This document shows, in pieces, positions 1 to 9,582 of a stretch of DNA of 64,000 bases (positions are counted from its first letter, which is position 1; every line of letters starts with the position of its first letter). The notes below the pieces were generated by a model. That model ran no database searches, was not told the origin of the DNA, and saw only the letters and a list, made by a program, of their open reading frames with translations. Position numbers and translations under genes: made by a program. The stretch spans positions 124,001 through 188,000 of the forward strand of contig CAINEY010000011.1 of the NCBI GenBank assembly GCA_903847945.1, in the 5' to 3' direction. The DNA is from an uncultured bacterium (lineage in GTDB: Bacteria > Bacillota_I > Bacilli_A > Erysipelotrichales > Erysipelotrichaceae).

Positions 1-2
1 CC

Positions 3-314
3 GCCGCTGACACGTACTCGGCGCGTCCAGGGCATTCTGAACATCAAACCGGATTAACGGTGGATCTGAATGCGGGAGATGGATCGATTGGTCTCTTTGT
101 GAATACGGGAACCTATCGGTGGGTGAGTGTCAACAGTTGGCGTTATGGCTTTATCTTGCGCTTTCCTGAAGACAAGACCGATATCACCGGCTACATGTTT
201 GAACCCTGGCATTATCGGTACGTAGGAATCGAAACAGCCACGACTTTACATGAGCTAGGTATCACCTATGATGAATACGCTGTCTGGATCCATGAATCGA
301 AACGGATACCTTAA
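3..314 (+). CDS. D-alanyl-D-alanine carboxypeptidase, VanY/M15B family, C-terminal part (5' truncated by window)
   Basis: Frame open from base 3: ADTYSARPGHSEHQTGLTVDLNAGD...; SxHxxGxAxD-type M15B metal-binding motif; the ORF track start at 60 is internal. Confidence 0.85.
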   Translation, partial: AADTYSARPGHSEHQTGLTVDLNAGDGSIGLFVNTGTYRWVSVNSWRYGFILRFPEDKTDITGYMFEPWHYRYVGIETATTLHELGITYDEYAVWIHESKRIP

Positions 315-325
315 AGGAGAACGTT

Positions 326-1306
326 ATGTTTGACTATCCCAATGGAGTGACTCTGTATAATGCCGAATCGGTGATCAATGTCCCGTATTCAACCTATGTG
401 GATCCCAAAACCAAACCGAAGCTGAAAGACAGTGTGACCTGGATCAATCTGGATGATTCCGTCGCGTTCAATGACGGTTTTACGTTACTGGAGAGCTTGG
501 ATCTTCATCCGCTGGTGTTGGAACAAGCCCAGGAACAGGATCGTCGTCCGTCCTTGACCCAGTTCGGGAATGACCTCTTCATCGTCGGAAAGATGATGTA
601 TTACGAAAAAGAAGCCCTGATTTTTGAACAGGTTTCGCTGATCTTCCGTAAAGACGTCTTGATTACCGTGGGGACGTATGCCGGCGATGTGTTTGATCCC
701 ATCCGTCAACGGTTGATGAATCCGGATGATCCTCTACGCGATCAAGGTTCGGATTATCTGTTGTACACGCTTTTGGATCGCATGGTGGACGCGTATTTCG
801 ATGTGATCGATCAGATCGAAGAAGACGTGGAGACGTTGGAAGAACGGGTCCTGATGAATCATTCCTCCACCATCCTGCACGATATCCGTACCCTCAAACG
901 CGATCTCTTGGACATGCATAAACACATTTGGCCTTTACGCGACGTGCTTTCCCGCTTATCGCACGGGGAGAAGAAGATTTCCGAGAACACTCAGCTTTAT
1001 CTGCGCGATGTTCAGGATCATCTCTATCAGGTCTTGGATTCCGTTGAAACGTTACGCGATGTGCTCTCGTCGCTGGTGGATATTTACCTCTCCAACGCCT
1101 CGATCAAGATGAACGAAATCATGAAAGTCCTCACGGTCATTTCGACGATCTTCATCCCCTTGACATTCATTGCGGGGGTCTACGGGATGAACTTCAGGGT
1201 CATGCCGGAAATCGAATGGCCCTATGGCTACGCCTTTGCGTTGATCCTGATGGCTGGAGTTGCGTTGGCCATGATTCTCTACTTCAGGCGAAAGAAGTGG
1301 TTTTGA
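326..1306 (+). CDS. corA: Magnesium/cobalt transporter CorA family
   Basis: C-terminal YGMNF motif (GVYGMNFRVMPE) and two TM helices; SD aaaggag upstream. Confidence 0.95.
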   Translation: MFDYPNGVTLYNAESVINVPYSTYVDPKTKPKLKDSVTWINLDDSVAFNDGFTLLESLDLHPLVLEQAQEQDRRPSLTQFGNDLFIVGKMMYYEKEALIFEQVSLIFRKDVLITVGTYAGDVFDPIRQRLMNPDDPLRDQGSDYLLYTLLDRMVDAYFDVIDQIEEDVETLEERVLMNHSSTILHDIRTLKRDLLDMHKHIWPLRDVLSRLSHGEKKISENTQLYLRDVQDHLYQVLDSVETLRDVLSSLVDIYLSNASIKMNEIMKVLTVISTIFIPLTFIAGVYGMNFRVMPEIEWPYGYAFALILMAGVALAMILYFRRKKWF

Positions 1307-1340
1307 GGCATAATGCGCACAATCACGGTAAAATAAACCC

Positions 1341-2048
1341 ATGAACCCCTTGATTCGATTGCCTTTGGAAGGCACCACCAACACCCGCGATCTGGGCGGG
1401 TATCCCACCCGAGACGGTCATGCGACCGCTTGGCAGGTTTTCCTGCGCTCGGATGATCTTCATTCCATCACCGAAAAAGACAAAGAGCTTCTGCACGAGT
1501 ACGGGTTGACCACGGTCTTGGATCTGCGTGCGACCGTCGAACTGAAAGATCGGCCCAATCCTTACGCCAAGAACCCGGATGTGCGCTATTATCATGTATC
1601 CCTGCATGAAGCGGCCGGTCAGACACCACCCTCGGATTTACCTTACGATGCGCTCAAACACCTCTACAAAATTATCCTTGAACAATCCAAACCGCAAATC
1701 AAAGCCGCGGTTGAGATCTTGGCCAGAAGTCGGGGTGTCACGTTGTTTCATTGCGCGGCGGGAAAGGATCGCACCGGGATCTTGGCTGCGTTGATCCTGG
1801 GACTGGTCAATGTCCCCAACCGCGACATCGTATCCAATTATGAAGTCAGTTACACGAATCTGCGCCGCAATGCCTACTTCAAAGCCAACGCCCAGCATCA
1901 CAACGCTATGATGTATTCCGTCAATGATTTCATGGAAGAAACCCTGGTTTATCTGCGTGAACACTACGGCACCATCGAAGCCTACCTCGAAGGTATCGGG
2001 GTCAGTGCGGACGACTTGAATGCGTTGAAGCGCAAGTTTACCGTATGA
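1341..2048 (+). CDS. Tyrosine-protein phosphatase (Y_phosphatase3 type)
   Basis: HCAAGKDRTG P-loop; N-terminal NTRDLGGYPTRDG motif. Confidence 0.92.
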   Translation: MNPLIRLPLEGTTNTRDLGGYPTRDGHATAWQVFLRSDDLHSITEKDKELLHEYGLTTVLDLRATVELKDRPNPYAKNPDVRYYHVSLHEAAGQTPPSDLPYDALKHLYKIILEQSKPQIKAAVEILARSRGVTLFHCAAGKDRTGILAALILGLVNVPNRDIVSNYEVSYTNLRRNAYFKANAQHHNAMMYSVNDFMEETLVYLREHYGTIEAYLEGIGVSADDLNALKRKFTV

Positions 2049-2821
2049 CCACCTTTACGCTCATCACCGGAGCCAGCAGCGGCTTAGGTAAAGATTTCGC
2101 TTTGGAGTACGCCAAGGCCAAACAGAACCTGATTCTGGTTGCCCGACGGAAAGACCGCTTGGACGAACTCGCTGAAACGTGTCGGACGACGTATAACGTA
2201 CGGGTCGAAGTGTTTGCGGTGGACTTAGCTCAAGCGGAAGCTGTATCGACGTTTTTGGATAACTTGGATCCCGCCTGGTTTATCGATCGGCTGATCAACA
2301 ATGCCGGATTCGGGTGGCACGGTTCGTACGAAGACAGTGATCCGGAAACGCTGACATCCATGATCGATGTCAATGTGAAAGCACTCAGTGTACTGGCGTA
2401 TCACGTGATTCCCGCGATGAAAACCAATCGTCAAGGCGAGATCCTCAATGTTGCTTCGATGGCTGCCTTTACGCCCGGTCCGTACATGACGGAGTATTAT
2501 GCCACCAAAGCCTATGTGTTATCCTTTTCGATGGCCTTACGCGAAGAGCTGAAACCTTACGGCATCAAGGTCGCCGCATTGTGCCCGGGACCGGTCCACA
2601 CGGAATTTTTCAAGGTGGCAGCCAATACACCTAATGGGTTAATGGGTGCCATCACGCTGGAGAGCTTACCGGTGGTCCGTAAAGCGATCCGTGGATTAGC
2701 GCGGAATCATTCCGTGACGGTACCCGGACTGCCGTTCAAACTGGGACGTGTCGCCATGAAACTGGTGCCTCGGTCGATCTCCGCCAAAATCATTGCCAAT
2801 GTTCAAAAAACCCGGGGTTAA
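2045..2821 (+). CDS. SDR family NAD(P)-dependent oxidoreductase
   Basis: TGASSGLGKDFA, NNAGFG, YATKAYVLSFS motifs. Confidence 0.95.
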   Translation: MTTFTLITGASSGLGKDFALEYAKAKQNLILVARRKDRLDELAETCRTTYNVRVEVFAVDLAQAEAVSTFLDNLDPAWFIDRLINNAGFGWHGSYEDSDPETLTSMIDVNVKALSVLAYHVIPAMKTNRQGEILNVASMAAFTPGPYMTEYYATKAYVLSFSMALREELKPYGIKVAALCPGPVHTEFFKVAANTPNGLMGAITLESLPVVRKAIRGLARNHSVTVPGLPFKLGRVAMKLVPRSISAKIIANVQKTRG

Positions 2822-2832
2822 CCCGGGTTTTT
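2805..2832. terminator. Bidirectional intrinsic terminator between convergent SDR and queT
   Basis: AAACCCGGG-gttaa-CCCGGGTTT with flanking A/T tracts. Confidence 0.85.
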
Positions 2833-3339
2833 CGTGAAGAGTTTCGTGGATTCGATGGCCTTCAGGAGTGGAATCCCCAGAAGGATCACACTGAGGGCCT
2901 GTCCGGCAGCGACGCTGAGGGCATAAAACCCAAAGCCGATCCAAGTCAAGGGTCCAAAGGCGACGGAGAGTTCGGCACCGATGATCAGCGCGTTGAGGAC
3001 GATGGGCGCTGCGATCGAGATGATCGGGATCTTCTTGACCTTTAGGTGTTGGAAGTTGTAAGTGATCAAGGCTGCCATGAAGGTCGCCAAGGTTCCCCAC
3101 ACCACATCGTAATACCCGAGAATATTGAGGCCGGTGGCGGCTCCGATGAGGTTGGTCAATGCACAACCTAAAGTCAAACCGCCGATGCCCAGCGGAGAGA
3201 GCAGCGGAAGAAGGGTCATCGCTTCGGCGATGCGCACCTGGACGGGTCCAAAGCTATAAGGAGCCAAGGCCAGGGATAAAGCGGTATAGAGGGCACCGAT
3301 CATGGCGATGATCAGCCATCGACGAGTTTTTTGTTTCAT
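2818..3339 (-). CDS. queT: QueT family queuosine precursor (predicted) transporter
   Basis: MKQKTRRWLIIAMIGALYTALSLALAPYSFGPVQVRIAEAMTLLPLLSPLGIGGLTLGC; hydrophobic ECF-S-like. Confidence 0.9.
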   Translation of the reverse strand: MKQKTRRWLIIAMIGALYTALSLALAPYSFGPVQVRIAEAMTLLPLLSPLGIGGLTLGCALTNLIGAATGLNILGYYDVVWGTLATFMAALITYNFQHLKVKKIPIISIAAPIVLNALIIGAELSVAFGPLTWIGFGFYALSVAAGQALSVILLGIPLLKAIESTKLFTKNPG

Positions 3340-3342
3340 GGC

Positions 3343-3360
3343 TACTCCTTAACGGGAGTA
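3343..3360. promoter_or_regulatory. Inverted repeat tactcc-ttaacg-ggagta between divergent queT and tcdA
   Basis: 6-bp perfect arms; the left arm contains the queT SD on the minus strand. Confidence 0.4.
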
Positions 3361-3390
3361 TTGTATATAATGAATGCGGAAATCGCAAGC

Positions 3391-4086
3391 ATGACTTCAC
3401 CCTTTACGCGCATTACCTACGTCCTTTCCGATCAGCAATTCCAGCGCCTTCAACAATCGAAAGTGTTGGTTTTTGGGTTGGGTGGGGTAGGATCCTTCGT
3501 GTGTGAGGCGTTAGTTCGCAGCGGCATCGGAACCCTTGGGGTGGTGGATCATGACGTGATCGACATCACCAACCTCAACCGGCAACTCATTGCGACGATG
3601 GCTTCGGTGGGTCAAAAAAAGACCGATCTCATGCGGGATCGGTGTTTGAGCATCAATCCAAACCTCAACGTGAGAACGTATCCCGTGTTCTTTCCCGATC
3701 CGAGCATTGACGTAGGCAATTATGATCTGGTGATCGATGCGATCGACAGTGTGCCCTCCAAGATCGCCCTGATGTCGGCATGTCAGGCTGCCGGGATCCA
3801 GGAAATCATGAGTTTGGGAACCGGCAAACGTGTGGATCCGACCCAGCTCAAGGTCACCACGCTGTATCAAACTTCCGGAGATCCCTTGGCGAAGAAGGTG
3901 CGATCCTTGGCCAAGAAAGCCGGACTGCAGGATGTGAAGGTCATCACCTCGGACGAGTTGCCGCTCACCTCTCTTCAGGTTCGATCTCCGGGTGAAAAGG
4001 TCATCGTACCCTCGATGATCTTCGTTCCGGCCAGTGCAGGCCTACTCATCGCTCAACAAGCCGTCAAAACACTGGCGGGGGAATGA
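3391..4086 (+). CDS. tcdA: tRNA threonylcarbamoyladenosine dehydratase / ThiF-family protein
   Basis: VLVFGLGGVGSFVCEALVRSGIG, DHDVIDITNLNRQ. Start 3391 chosen because TATAAT (3366-3371) overlaps the alternative ATG at 3370. Confidence 0.88.
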   Translation: MTSPFTRITYVLSDQQFQRLQQSKVLVFGLGGVGSFVCEALVRSGIGTLGVVDHDVIDITNLNRQLIATMASVGQKKTDLMRDRCLSINPNLNVRTYPVFFPDPSIDVGNYDLVIDAIDSVPSKIALMSACQAAGIQEIMSLGTGKRVDPTQLKVTTLYQTSGDPLAKKVRSLAKKAGLQDVKVITSDELPLTSLQVRSPGEKVIVPSMIFVPASAGLLIAQQAVKTLAGE

Positions 4087-4114
4087 TGTATAATAAGTGG
4101 GACAAAGGGAGCCT

Positions 4115-4834
4115 ATGGAAAAAGAACTCAAAATCGCGGTACTGATCGATGCTGACAACGTCTCGGACAAGTATGTCAAAGTTATTTTCGATGAAGTCCT
4201 CAATCATGGAACAGCCACCTACAAACGCATTTACGGGGATTGGACCAAACCCCAATTCGCCCAATGGAAGAATGTGCTGCTTAATTACAGCATTTCCCCC
4301 ATCCAGCAATATGCTTACACTCAAGGCAAGAATGCCACGGATGCAGCATTGATCATTGATGCGATGGACATCTTGTATTCGGGCAATGTCGACGGGTTCT
4401 GCATCGTTTCCTCCGACAGCGACTTTACCCGATTAGCCTCCCGTTTGCGGGAAGCCGGCAAGTTTGTCTTGGGGATGGGTGAGAAGAAAACCCCGCAGGC
4501 TTTTATCTCGGCCTGTGAGAAATTCAAGTATCTGGAGATCCTCCTGACTGACAAGACTACTGAACCCAACGACGAGAAGAACGTCAAGGCATCCAAGAGC
4601 GAACTTAACCAAATCATCACCTCCATCATCGTGGAGAACAGCGATGATGACGGGTGGGTATTCATGGGTGAAATCGGGAACATTCTTTCCAAGCGCATGC
4701 CGGAATTCGATACCCGTAACTACGGTTACCCCAAACTGACACCGCTCATTTCTTCGTTCAAGAACTTTGAAGTGCAGTCCCGTAAGACCCCCAACCCCAA
4801 CATCACGCACAAGTACGTGCGCATCAAAGAGTGA
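4115..4834 (+). CDS. NYN domain protein with C-terminal OST-HTH/LOTUS-like domain
   Basis: AVLIDADNVS..., KNATDAALIIDAMDIL, FCIVSSDSDFTRLA acidic NYN residues; SD aaaggga before ATG 4115. Confidence 0.9.
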   Translation: MEKELKIAVLIDADNVSDKYVKVIFDEVLNHGTATYKRIYGDWTKPQFAQWKNVLLNYSISPIQQYAYTQGKNATDAALIIDAMDILYSGNVDGFCIVSSDSDFTRLASRLREAGKFVLGMGEKKTPQAFISACEKFKYLEILLTDKTTEPNDEKNVKASKSELNQIITSIIVENSDDDGWVFMGEIGNILSKRMPEFDTRNYGYPKLTPLISSFKNFEVQSRKTPNPNITHKYVRIKE

Positions 4835-4836
4835 CC

Positions 4837-5712
4837 ATGACGTATCTGACCTTAACCAACACTTCCCTCAAACGTTTCAATTCCTTAGGGTTGAACTCCA
4901 CCGCAGCGACGGTGTATTTGCCTTTGGAAACCCAAGGGTTGATCGAAGTACTCAAGCTGACCGCCTCCAAGAAACGCATTTTGATCGGTAAAGGGTGCAA
5001 CATCCTCTTATCGCGTGATCATTACGATGAATCATATGCCTTTATTGTGACCACGATGGCGGATGATCTGCAAGTCCATGATCACGAGTTGGTCGTGGAA
5101 ACGGGCTTATCGTTGAATCGCTTAGCGTGGTTTGCCCAGGAACAAGCCTTGGACGGTTATGCCTTCTTGGAAGATATTCCGGGAACCGTGGGTGGAGCTC
5201 TCATCATGAATGCAGGGCAATTCGATGAAGAGATCGGACCCTTGGTCCACTGGATCGAAGTGTTCGACCTCTACGACAATACCGTACACTGCATCAAACC
5301 GAACCCCGGTTTCTTTACCTACCGTCATTCCGAATTGGCCTCCCATCAGGTCGTTCTGCGGGCCGGACTCAAAGCCGTGCCGGGCAATGAAGAGAAGAAT
5401 TTGGATAAGATTCTCGACATCAAAAAGAAACGCTATTTGAAACAACCCCGGAAGTATCCCAATGCCGGTTCCGTGTTCAAACGTCCCAAGAAAGACGGCC
5501 AGGAGTTTTACACCTGGAAACTCTTCGATGAAGTGGGTTTACGCGGTTATCGCATCGGGGATGCGCAAGTCTCTGAAAAACATCCGGGATTCATTGTCAA
5601 CTTGGGCCATGCGACCCCCAACGAGATGACCTCGCTGGTCAAAGAATGCATGGATCGCGTTAAGCATCATTTTGACATTACGTTAGAACTGGAGTGGCGT
5701 GTCATTGACTGA
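4837..5712 (+). CDS. murB: UDP-N-acetylmuramate dehydrogenase
   Basis: FLEDIPGTVGGALIMNAGQF; YPNAGSVFKRP; ISEKHPGFIVN-like C-terminus. Confidence 0.95.
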   Translation: MTYLTLTNTSLKRFNSLGLNSTAATVYLPLETQGLIEVLKLTASKKRILIGKGCNILLSRDHYDESYAFIVTTMADDLQVHDHELVVETGLSLNRLAWFAQEQALDGYAFLEDIPGTVGGALIMNAGQFDEEIGPLVHWIEVFDLYDNTVHCIKPNPGFFTYRHSELASHQVVLRAGLKAVPGNEEKNLDKILDIKKKRYLKQPRKYPNAGSVFKRPKKDGQEFYTWKLFDEVGLRGYRIGDAQVSEKHPGFIVNLGHATPNEMTSLVKECMDRVKHHFDITLELEWRVID

Positions 5713-6961
5713 AACCTTACTGGTGGCAGTACGCCATCAAAACGATGCGGATTATGAAGACCGGTTAGCGGAAACCGTGCGTTTGATCGAAGCGGCGGAT
5801 TTTTCGTTGGCGTTGACAGTCATCCAGGCGATGGAAGAAGAGAATGTCCCTTCCTACGTCAAGAGCGGAAAACTCGATGAGATTCGCCATCACATTGACG
5901 CCCAATCCATCGATCTGGTCATCACCCAGGATGAACTGAGCCCGTCTCAACACCGCAATCTGGAATCGGCTTTAGGGGTCGATGTGATCGATCGGACCCA
6001 GCTGATTTTAGCCATCTTTGCCTCCCGGGCCAAGACCCGTGAAGCCAAACTGCAGGTCCAAGTCGCCACGATGCGGTACTTGTTGCCGCGCACCCTCATC
6101 AACGTCACCTCGTATGCGGGACGTCAACAGGGGGGCGGAGCTCGTACCCGCGGTTCCGGCGAACAGAAATTGGAACTGATGAAACGGGCGACTGAACGCC
6201 AGCTGCACAAGGCTGAAGCGGAACTGGCCGAGATGGAAGATCAACGGGCGGTTCAACGCCGTCAGCGTCAAAAGAATCAACTCTTTACCGTAGCTTTGGT
6301 GGGGTACACCAACGCCGGGAAATCGACCCTCTTGAATGCCCTGGTGAAGTATGCCGGAGAGGAAGAATCGAAGCAAGTGTCGATGAAGGACCGGCTCTTT
6401 GAAACGCTTCAAACGGCCTCCCGACGGATTGCCCTTAACGGTCAACCCATGATCATTACCGATACGGTTGGTTTTGTATCGCACTTGCCGCACACGTTGG
6501 TCAAAGCCTTTCGTTCGACTTTGGAAGAAGTCAATGATGCGGATCTGTTGGTGCATGTCGTGGATGGTTCGTCGCCCTTAGCCGGACGACAAGCCGAAGT
6601 CACGTTGGAAACACTGATAGAAATCGAAGCGGATCAACAACCGCGCATCACGGTCTACAACAAGTCCGATAAAGCCTGGTCGGCCGTTCCGGCCGAAGCC
6701 TTAGCCATCAGTGCCCTGAATGGGCAAGGCATCGCTGAATTGGTGAGTGAACTTATCCGACAGATGGATCGTCTGCAACCCATTCTCAGTTATCACATTC
6801 CCTATGAACACATGGCATTAGTGAGTGCCTTAAAGAAAACGTATCCGGTGGTGTCCCTGGTGAATACCGATACGGGTACCCTCATCAAAGTGCGTGCGCA
6901 TGCGGTGTATGAACCGGCTAAAGCCTACTTGATCTCCTCACACGAACGGGCATCGTCATAG
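5699..6961 (+). CDS. hflX: GTPase HflX
   Basis: GxxxGKST VGYTNAGKSTLLNAL; DTVGFVSHLPHTLVKAFRSTLEE; GGGARTRGSGEQKLE. Confidence 0.96.
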   Translation: MSLTETLLVAVRHQNDADYEDRLAETVRLIEAADFSLALTVIQAMEEENVPSYVKSGKLDEIRHHIDAQSIDLVITQDELSPSQHRNLESALGVDVIDRTQLILAIFASRAKTREAKLQVQVATMRYLLPRTLINVTSYAGRQQGGGARTRGSGEQKLELMKRATERQLHKAEAELAEMEDQRAVQRRQRQKNQLFTVALVGYTNAGKSTLLNALVKYAGEEESKQVSMKDRLFETLQTASRRIALNGQPMIITDTVGFVSHLPHTLVKAFRSTLEEVNDADLLVHVVDGSSPLAGRQAEVTLETLIEIEADQQPRITVYNKSDKAWSAVPAEALAISALNGQGIAELVSELIRQMDRLQPILSYHIPYEHMALVSALKKTYPVVSLVNTDTGTLIKVRAHAVYEPAKAYLISSHERASS

Positions 6962-6971
6962 CCCGTTTTTC
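6945..6971 (+). terminator. Intrinsic terminator overlapping the hflX 3' end
   Basis: AACGGGC-atcgtcata-GCCCGTT TTT; the left arm lies in the coding sequence. Confidence 0.75.
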
Positions 6972-6998
6972 GTTGAGGGTGTGCTACAATAAGTCCGT

Positions 6999-8108
6999 AT
7001 GATTTACCTTGATTACAGTGCGACTACTCCGCTGGATCCCCGGGTCGCGGCGAAATGGATGGACGTGGAAACCCGTGTCTACGCCAATGCCAACAGTGCC
7101 CACGCATTAGGATTGGCTTCAAAAGCCATCAATGATGCGTCGTTGGCGGTGATGGCCGGATTCTTTGGTGTACCCGTCGAGTCGATCATCCCCACAGCTT
7201 CGGCCGTGGAAGCCAATAACTTTGCGTTAAAGGGACTCGCTTTGAAATACCCCAAGAAACGGCATGTGATCGTGTCCGCCTTGGAACACGCTTCACTGAT
7301 TGGTGCTGCCGGTTATCTGGCTCATCAAGGGTATGACGTGGATACGTTGCCCTTGACGCCGCAAGGCCTCTACGATGTGGAAGCACTGGATACCCTGATT
7401 CGTCCGGACACCCTGGTCGTCTCGTTGACAGCCGTGGATTCGGAAACCGGGAGCCGGCAACCCATCGAATCCTGTGCTGAGCGATGTCGTCTGCACCATG
7501 TCTTCTTTCATACCGATCTGACCCAACTGGTGGGTAAAGGTTCCTTTGATTTGTCCCATGTCGATTTGGCGACGGTTTCGGCCCACAAAGTCTACGGACC
7601 TAAAGGCATCGGCCTCTTGATCAAGAAGCCTCACGTGGGGATCGTCCCGCTCTTGCACGGGGGACACAGCGTTACCCCGTGGCGTGCGTCAACTCCGCCC
7701 AACGGTTTACTGGCAGCGTTTGCGGAGGCCTTGCGATTGGCGCATGACGAAGCCGATCAGCGCTTGGCGATCGTTCAAGCCCGTCACGATCAGGTGATCG
7801 CTGGATTACGTCAACAATCCCGCGTCACGATCAACCAGGCATCGCAGGCTTTGCCGCATTTCGTCAATTTCTCGATCGTGGGAACCCGACCCGAAGAGGG
7901 TTTGCGATACTTCTCCGATCACGGGATCTGCTTTTCATCGAAAAGTGCCTGCAGCGGTCAGGATGAAAAATCCGTTTCGGTGTATGCCATCACCGGTGAT
8001 GAAGCCTTGGCGATCTCTTCGTATCGCTTGGGACTATCGCATTTGACGACAGTAACAGAAATCGAAACCTTCTTGAGCGTCCTAGCGGACTATGTGGGGA
8101 CTCTATGA
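6999..8108 (+). CDS. Cysteine desulfurase family protein (NifS-like, PLP)
   Basis: MIYLDYSATTPLDPRV; TVSAHKVYGPKGIGLL PLP lysine; SSKSACSG. Confidence 0.93.
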   Translation: MIYLDYSATTPLDPRVAAKWMDVETRVYANANSAHALGLASKAINDASLAVMAGFFGVPVESIIPTASAVEANNFALKGLALKYPKKRHVIVSALEHASLIGAAGYLAHQGYDVDTLPLTPQGLYDVEALDTLIRPDTLVVSLTAVDSETGSRQPIESCAERCRLHHVFFHTDLTQLVGKGSFDLSHVDLATVSAHKVYGPKGIGLLIKKPHVGIVPLLHGGHSVTPWRASTPPNGLLAAFAEALRLAHDEADQRLAIVQARHDQVIAGLRQQSRVTINQASQALPHFVNFSIVGTRPEEGLRYFSDHGICFSSKSACSGQDEKSVSVYAITGDEALAISSYRLGLSHLTTVTEIETFLSVLADYVGTL

Positions 8109-8362
8109 CGATTATTGTGATCTCCGCGGTATGGTGTCACGCCTGTCTCTCCATGCGTAAAACCATCAACGCGATCAAAACCAAACATCCGGAATGGACG
8201 TGGATCGAATATGATCTGGACTTGGATGAAGATCAAGTCGCTCCGTTTAAAATCGGGAAGATCATTCCGGTCTTTATCGTTCAAAAAAATAACACCGAGG
8301 TCAAACGGATCGTCGGTGAACACAGCCTGAGTGCGTTAGAAAGCGAACTGTTGAATGCGTAA
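8105..8362 (+). CDS. Thioredoxin-like protein with CxxC (WCHAC)
   Basis: VISAVWCHACLSMRKTI; 85 aa; cis-Pro-like IIPVFIV. Confidence 0.75.
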   Translation: MTIIVISAVWCHACLSMRKTINAIKTKHPEWTWIEYDLDLDEDQVAPFKIGKIIPVFIVQKNNTEVKRIVGEHSLSALESELLNA

Positions 8363-9539
8363 ACTTCTTATCGGGGCATTGGCCCTGTTGGCCGTATTGA
8401 CGATGGTGATGGTCCCGACCCAAGCGGTACGGGAAACCAACGTCTATTTCTTTTACTCGCAAGGGTGCATGACCTGTGCCGCGGAAGAAGTGTATCTGGA
8501 TGAGCTGGAAGCTACCGACGAGAACCTGGTCATCCACCGGTATGAGATTGCCTTCGATCAAGAAAACCAAGCGATGGTGAAAGAAATCGAAAAGGTCTTG
8601 GGTATCAAGATCCGTTCAACGCCGACCCTGTTGATCGGACGCAAAGCCATCGTTGGGTTCACCAAAGGTAATACCGAAAACGACATCGAAGCCGCCATCA
8701 AGTACTTCCGCGACAACAATGTCCGGGATGTGGTGGGTGAACTTTTAGGCATCGTTGAACCCGGACAAGGAGTCGATATCGATCCGGACAATGCGATCAT
8801 CACGTTGCCGTTCTTCGGAGAAATCAATGCTAAGACGGTCTCGGTTCCGCTCTTGGGTATCGTCTTAGGGACCCTGGATGGGTTCAATCCGTGTGCGATG
8901 TGGGTCTTACTGCTGCTCATCAGCATGCTCTTCCATTTGGAAGAAACGTGGAAAAAATGGTTCTTGGGTGGGCTCTTCTTGGCTACCAGCGGGATCATGT
9001 ACTTTATGTTCATGCTGGCGTGGTTGAATGTGACCTTGCTCTTTGGGACGATCTCCTACATTCGACTCTTGATCGCCGCCATTGCCTTGATCGGCGGGAT
9101 CGCCAACATCCGCAAGTACATCATTACGCCTCCGGGCTGTGAAGTGGTGGATGACAAACAACGCAAGAAAATCTCACAACGCGTCAAACAGATCTTCAAT
9201 CAGCCGGTGTTTGTCTTGGCTTCGTTTGGGGTCGTGGTGTTGGCCGTATCGGTCAATCTGGTGGAGCTGATCTGTTCAGCCGGATTGCCGGTCATTTACA
9301 CGCAAGTGTTGTCCTTACAGAATCTCACCGGGGTGGAATACATCCTGTACTTGTTGCTGTATCTGTTTTTCTTCATGTTGGATGACGTGCTGATCTTTGT
9401 GATTGCCATGAAAACGGCTCAACTCAGTGGAATCTCCACCAAATACTCCCGTTGGGCGCACTTGGTTGGTGGGATCCTGATGATCGTATTGGCTGTTTTG
9501 ATGGCTGTTAAGCCGGAATGGCTGATGTTGAAATTCTAA
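8355..9539 (+). CDS. Secreted thioredoxin/glutaredoxin-like domain fused to CcdA/DsbD-like membrane domain
   Basis: Signal peptide, [21 protein letters not shown] cis-Pro, then TM domain with GFNPCAMW and [11 protein letters not shown]. Confidence 0.8.
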   Translation: MRKLLIGALALLAVLTMVMVPTQAVRETNVYFFYSQGCMTCAAEEVYLDELEATDENLVIHRYEIAFDQENQAMVKEIEKVLGIKIRSTPTLLIGRKAIVGFTKGNTENDIEAAIKYFRDNNVRDVVGELLGIVEPGQGVDIDPDNAIITLPFFGEINAKTVSVPLLGIVLGTLDGFNPCAMWVLLLLISMLFHLEETWKKWFLGGLFLATSGIMYFMFMLAWLNVTLLFGTISYIRLLIAAIALIGGIANIRKYIITPPGCEVVDDKQRKKISQRVKQIFNQPVFVLASFGVVVLAVSVNLVELICSAGLPVIYTQVLSLQNLTGVEYILYLLLYLFFFMLDDVLIFVIAMKTAQLSGISTKYSRWAHLVGGILMIVLAVLMAVKPEWLMLKF

Positions 9540-9582
9540 TCAAAGCATGTCTTTGATAACCTTCCTGAAGGGGGGAATGGCG

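Noticed and set aside
3340-3400. preQ1 riboswitch upstream of queT
   Set aside because: I looked for a preQ1-I type aptamer; the predicted 5' UTR is only about 12-15 nt and no aptamer consensus is present.
6999-8108. Nitrogen-fixation nifS
   Set aside because: Generic cysteine desulfurase family member; no nif genes in the window.
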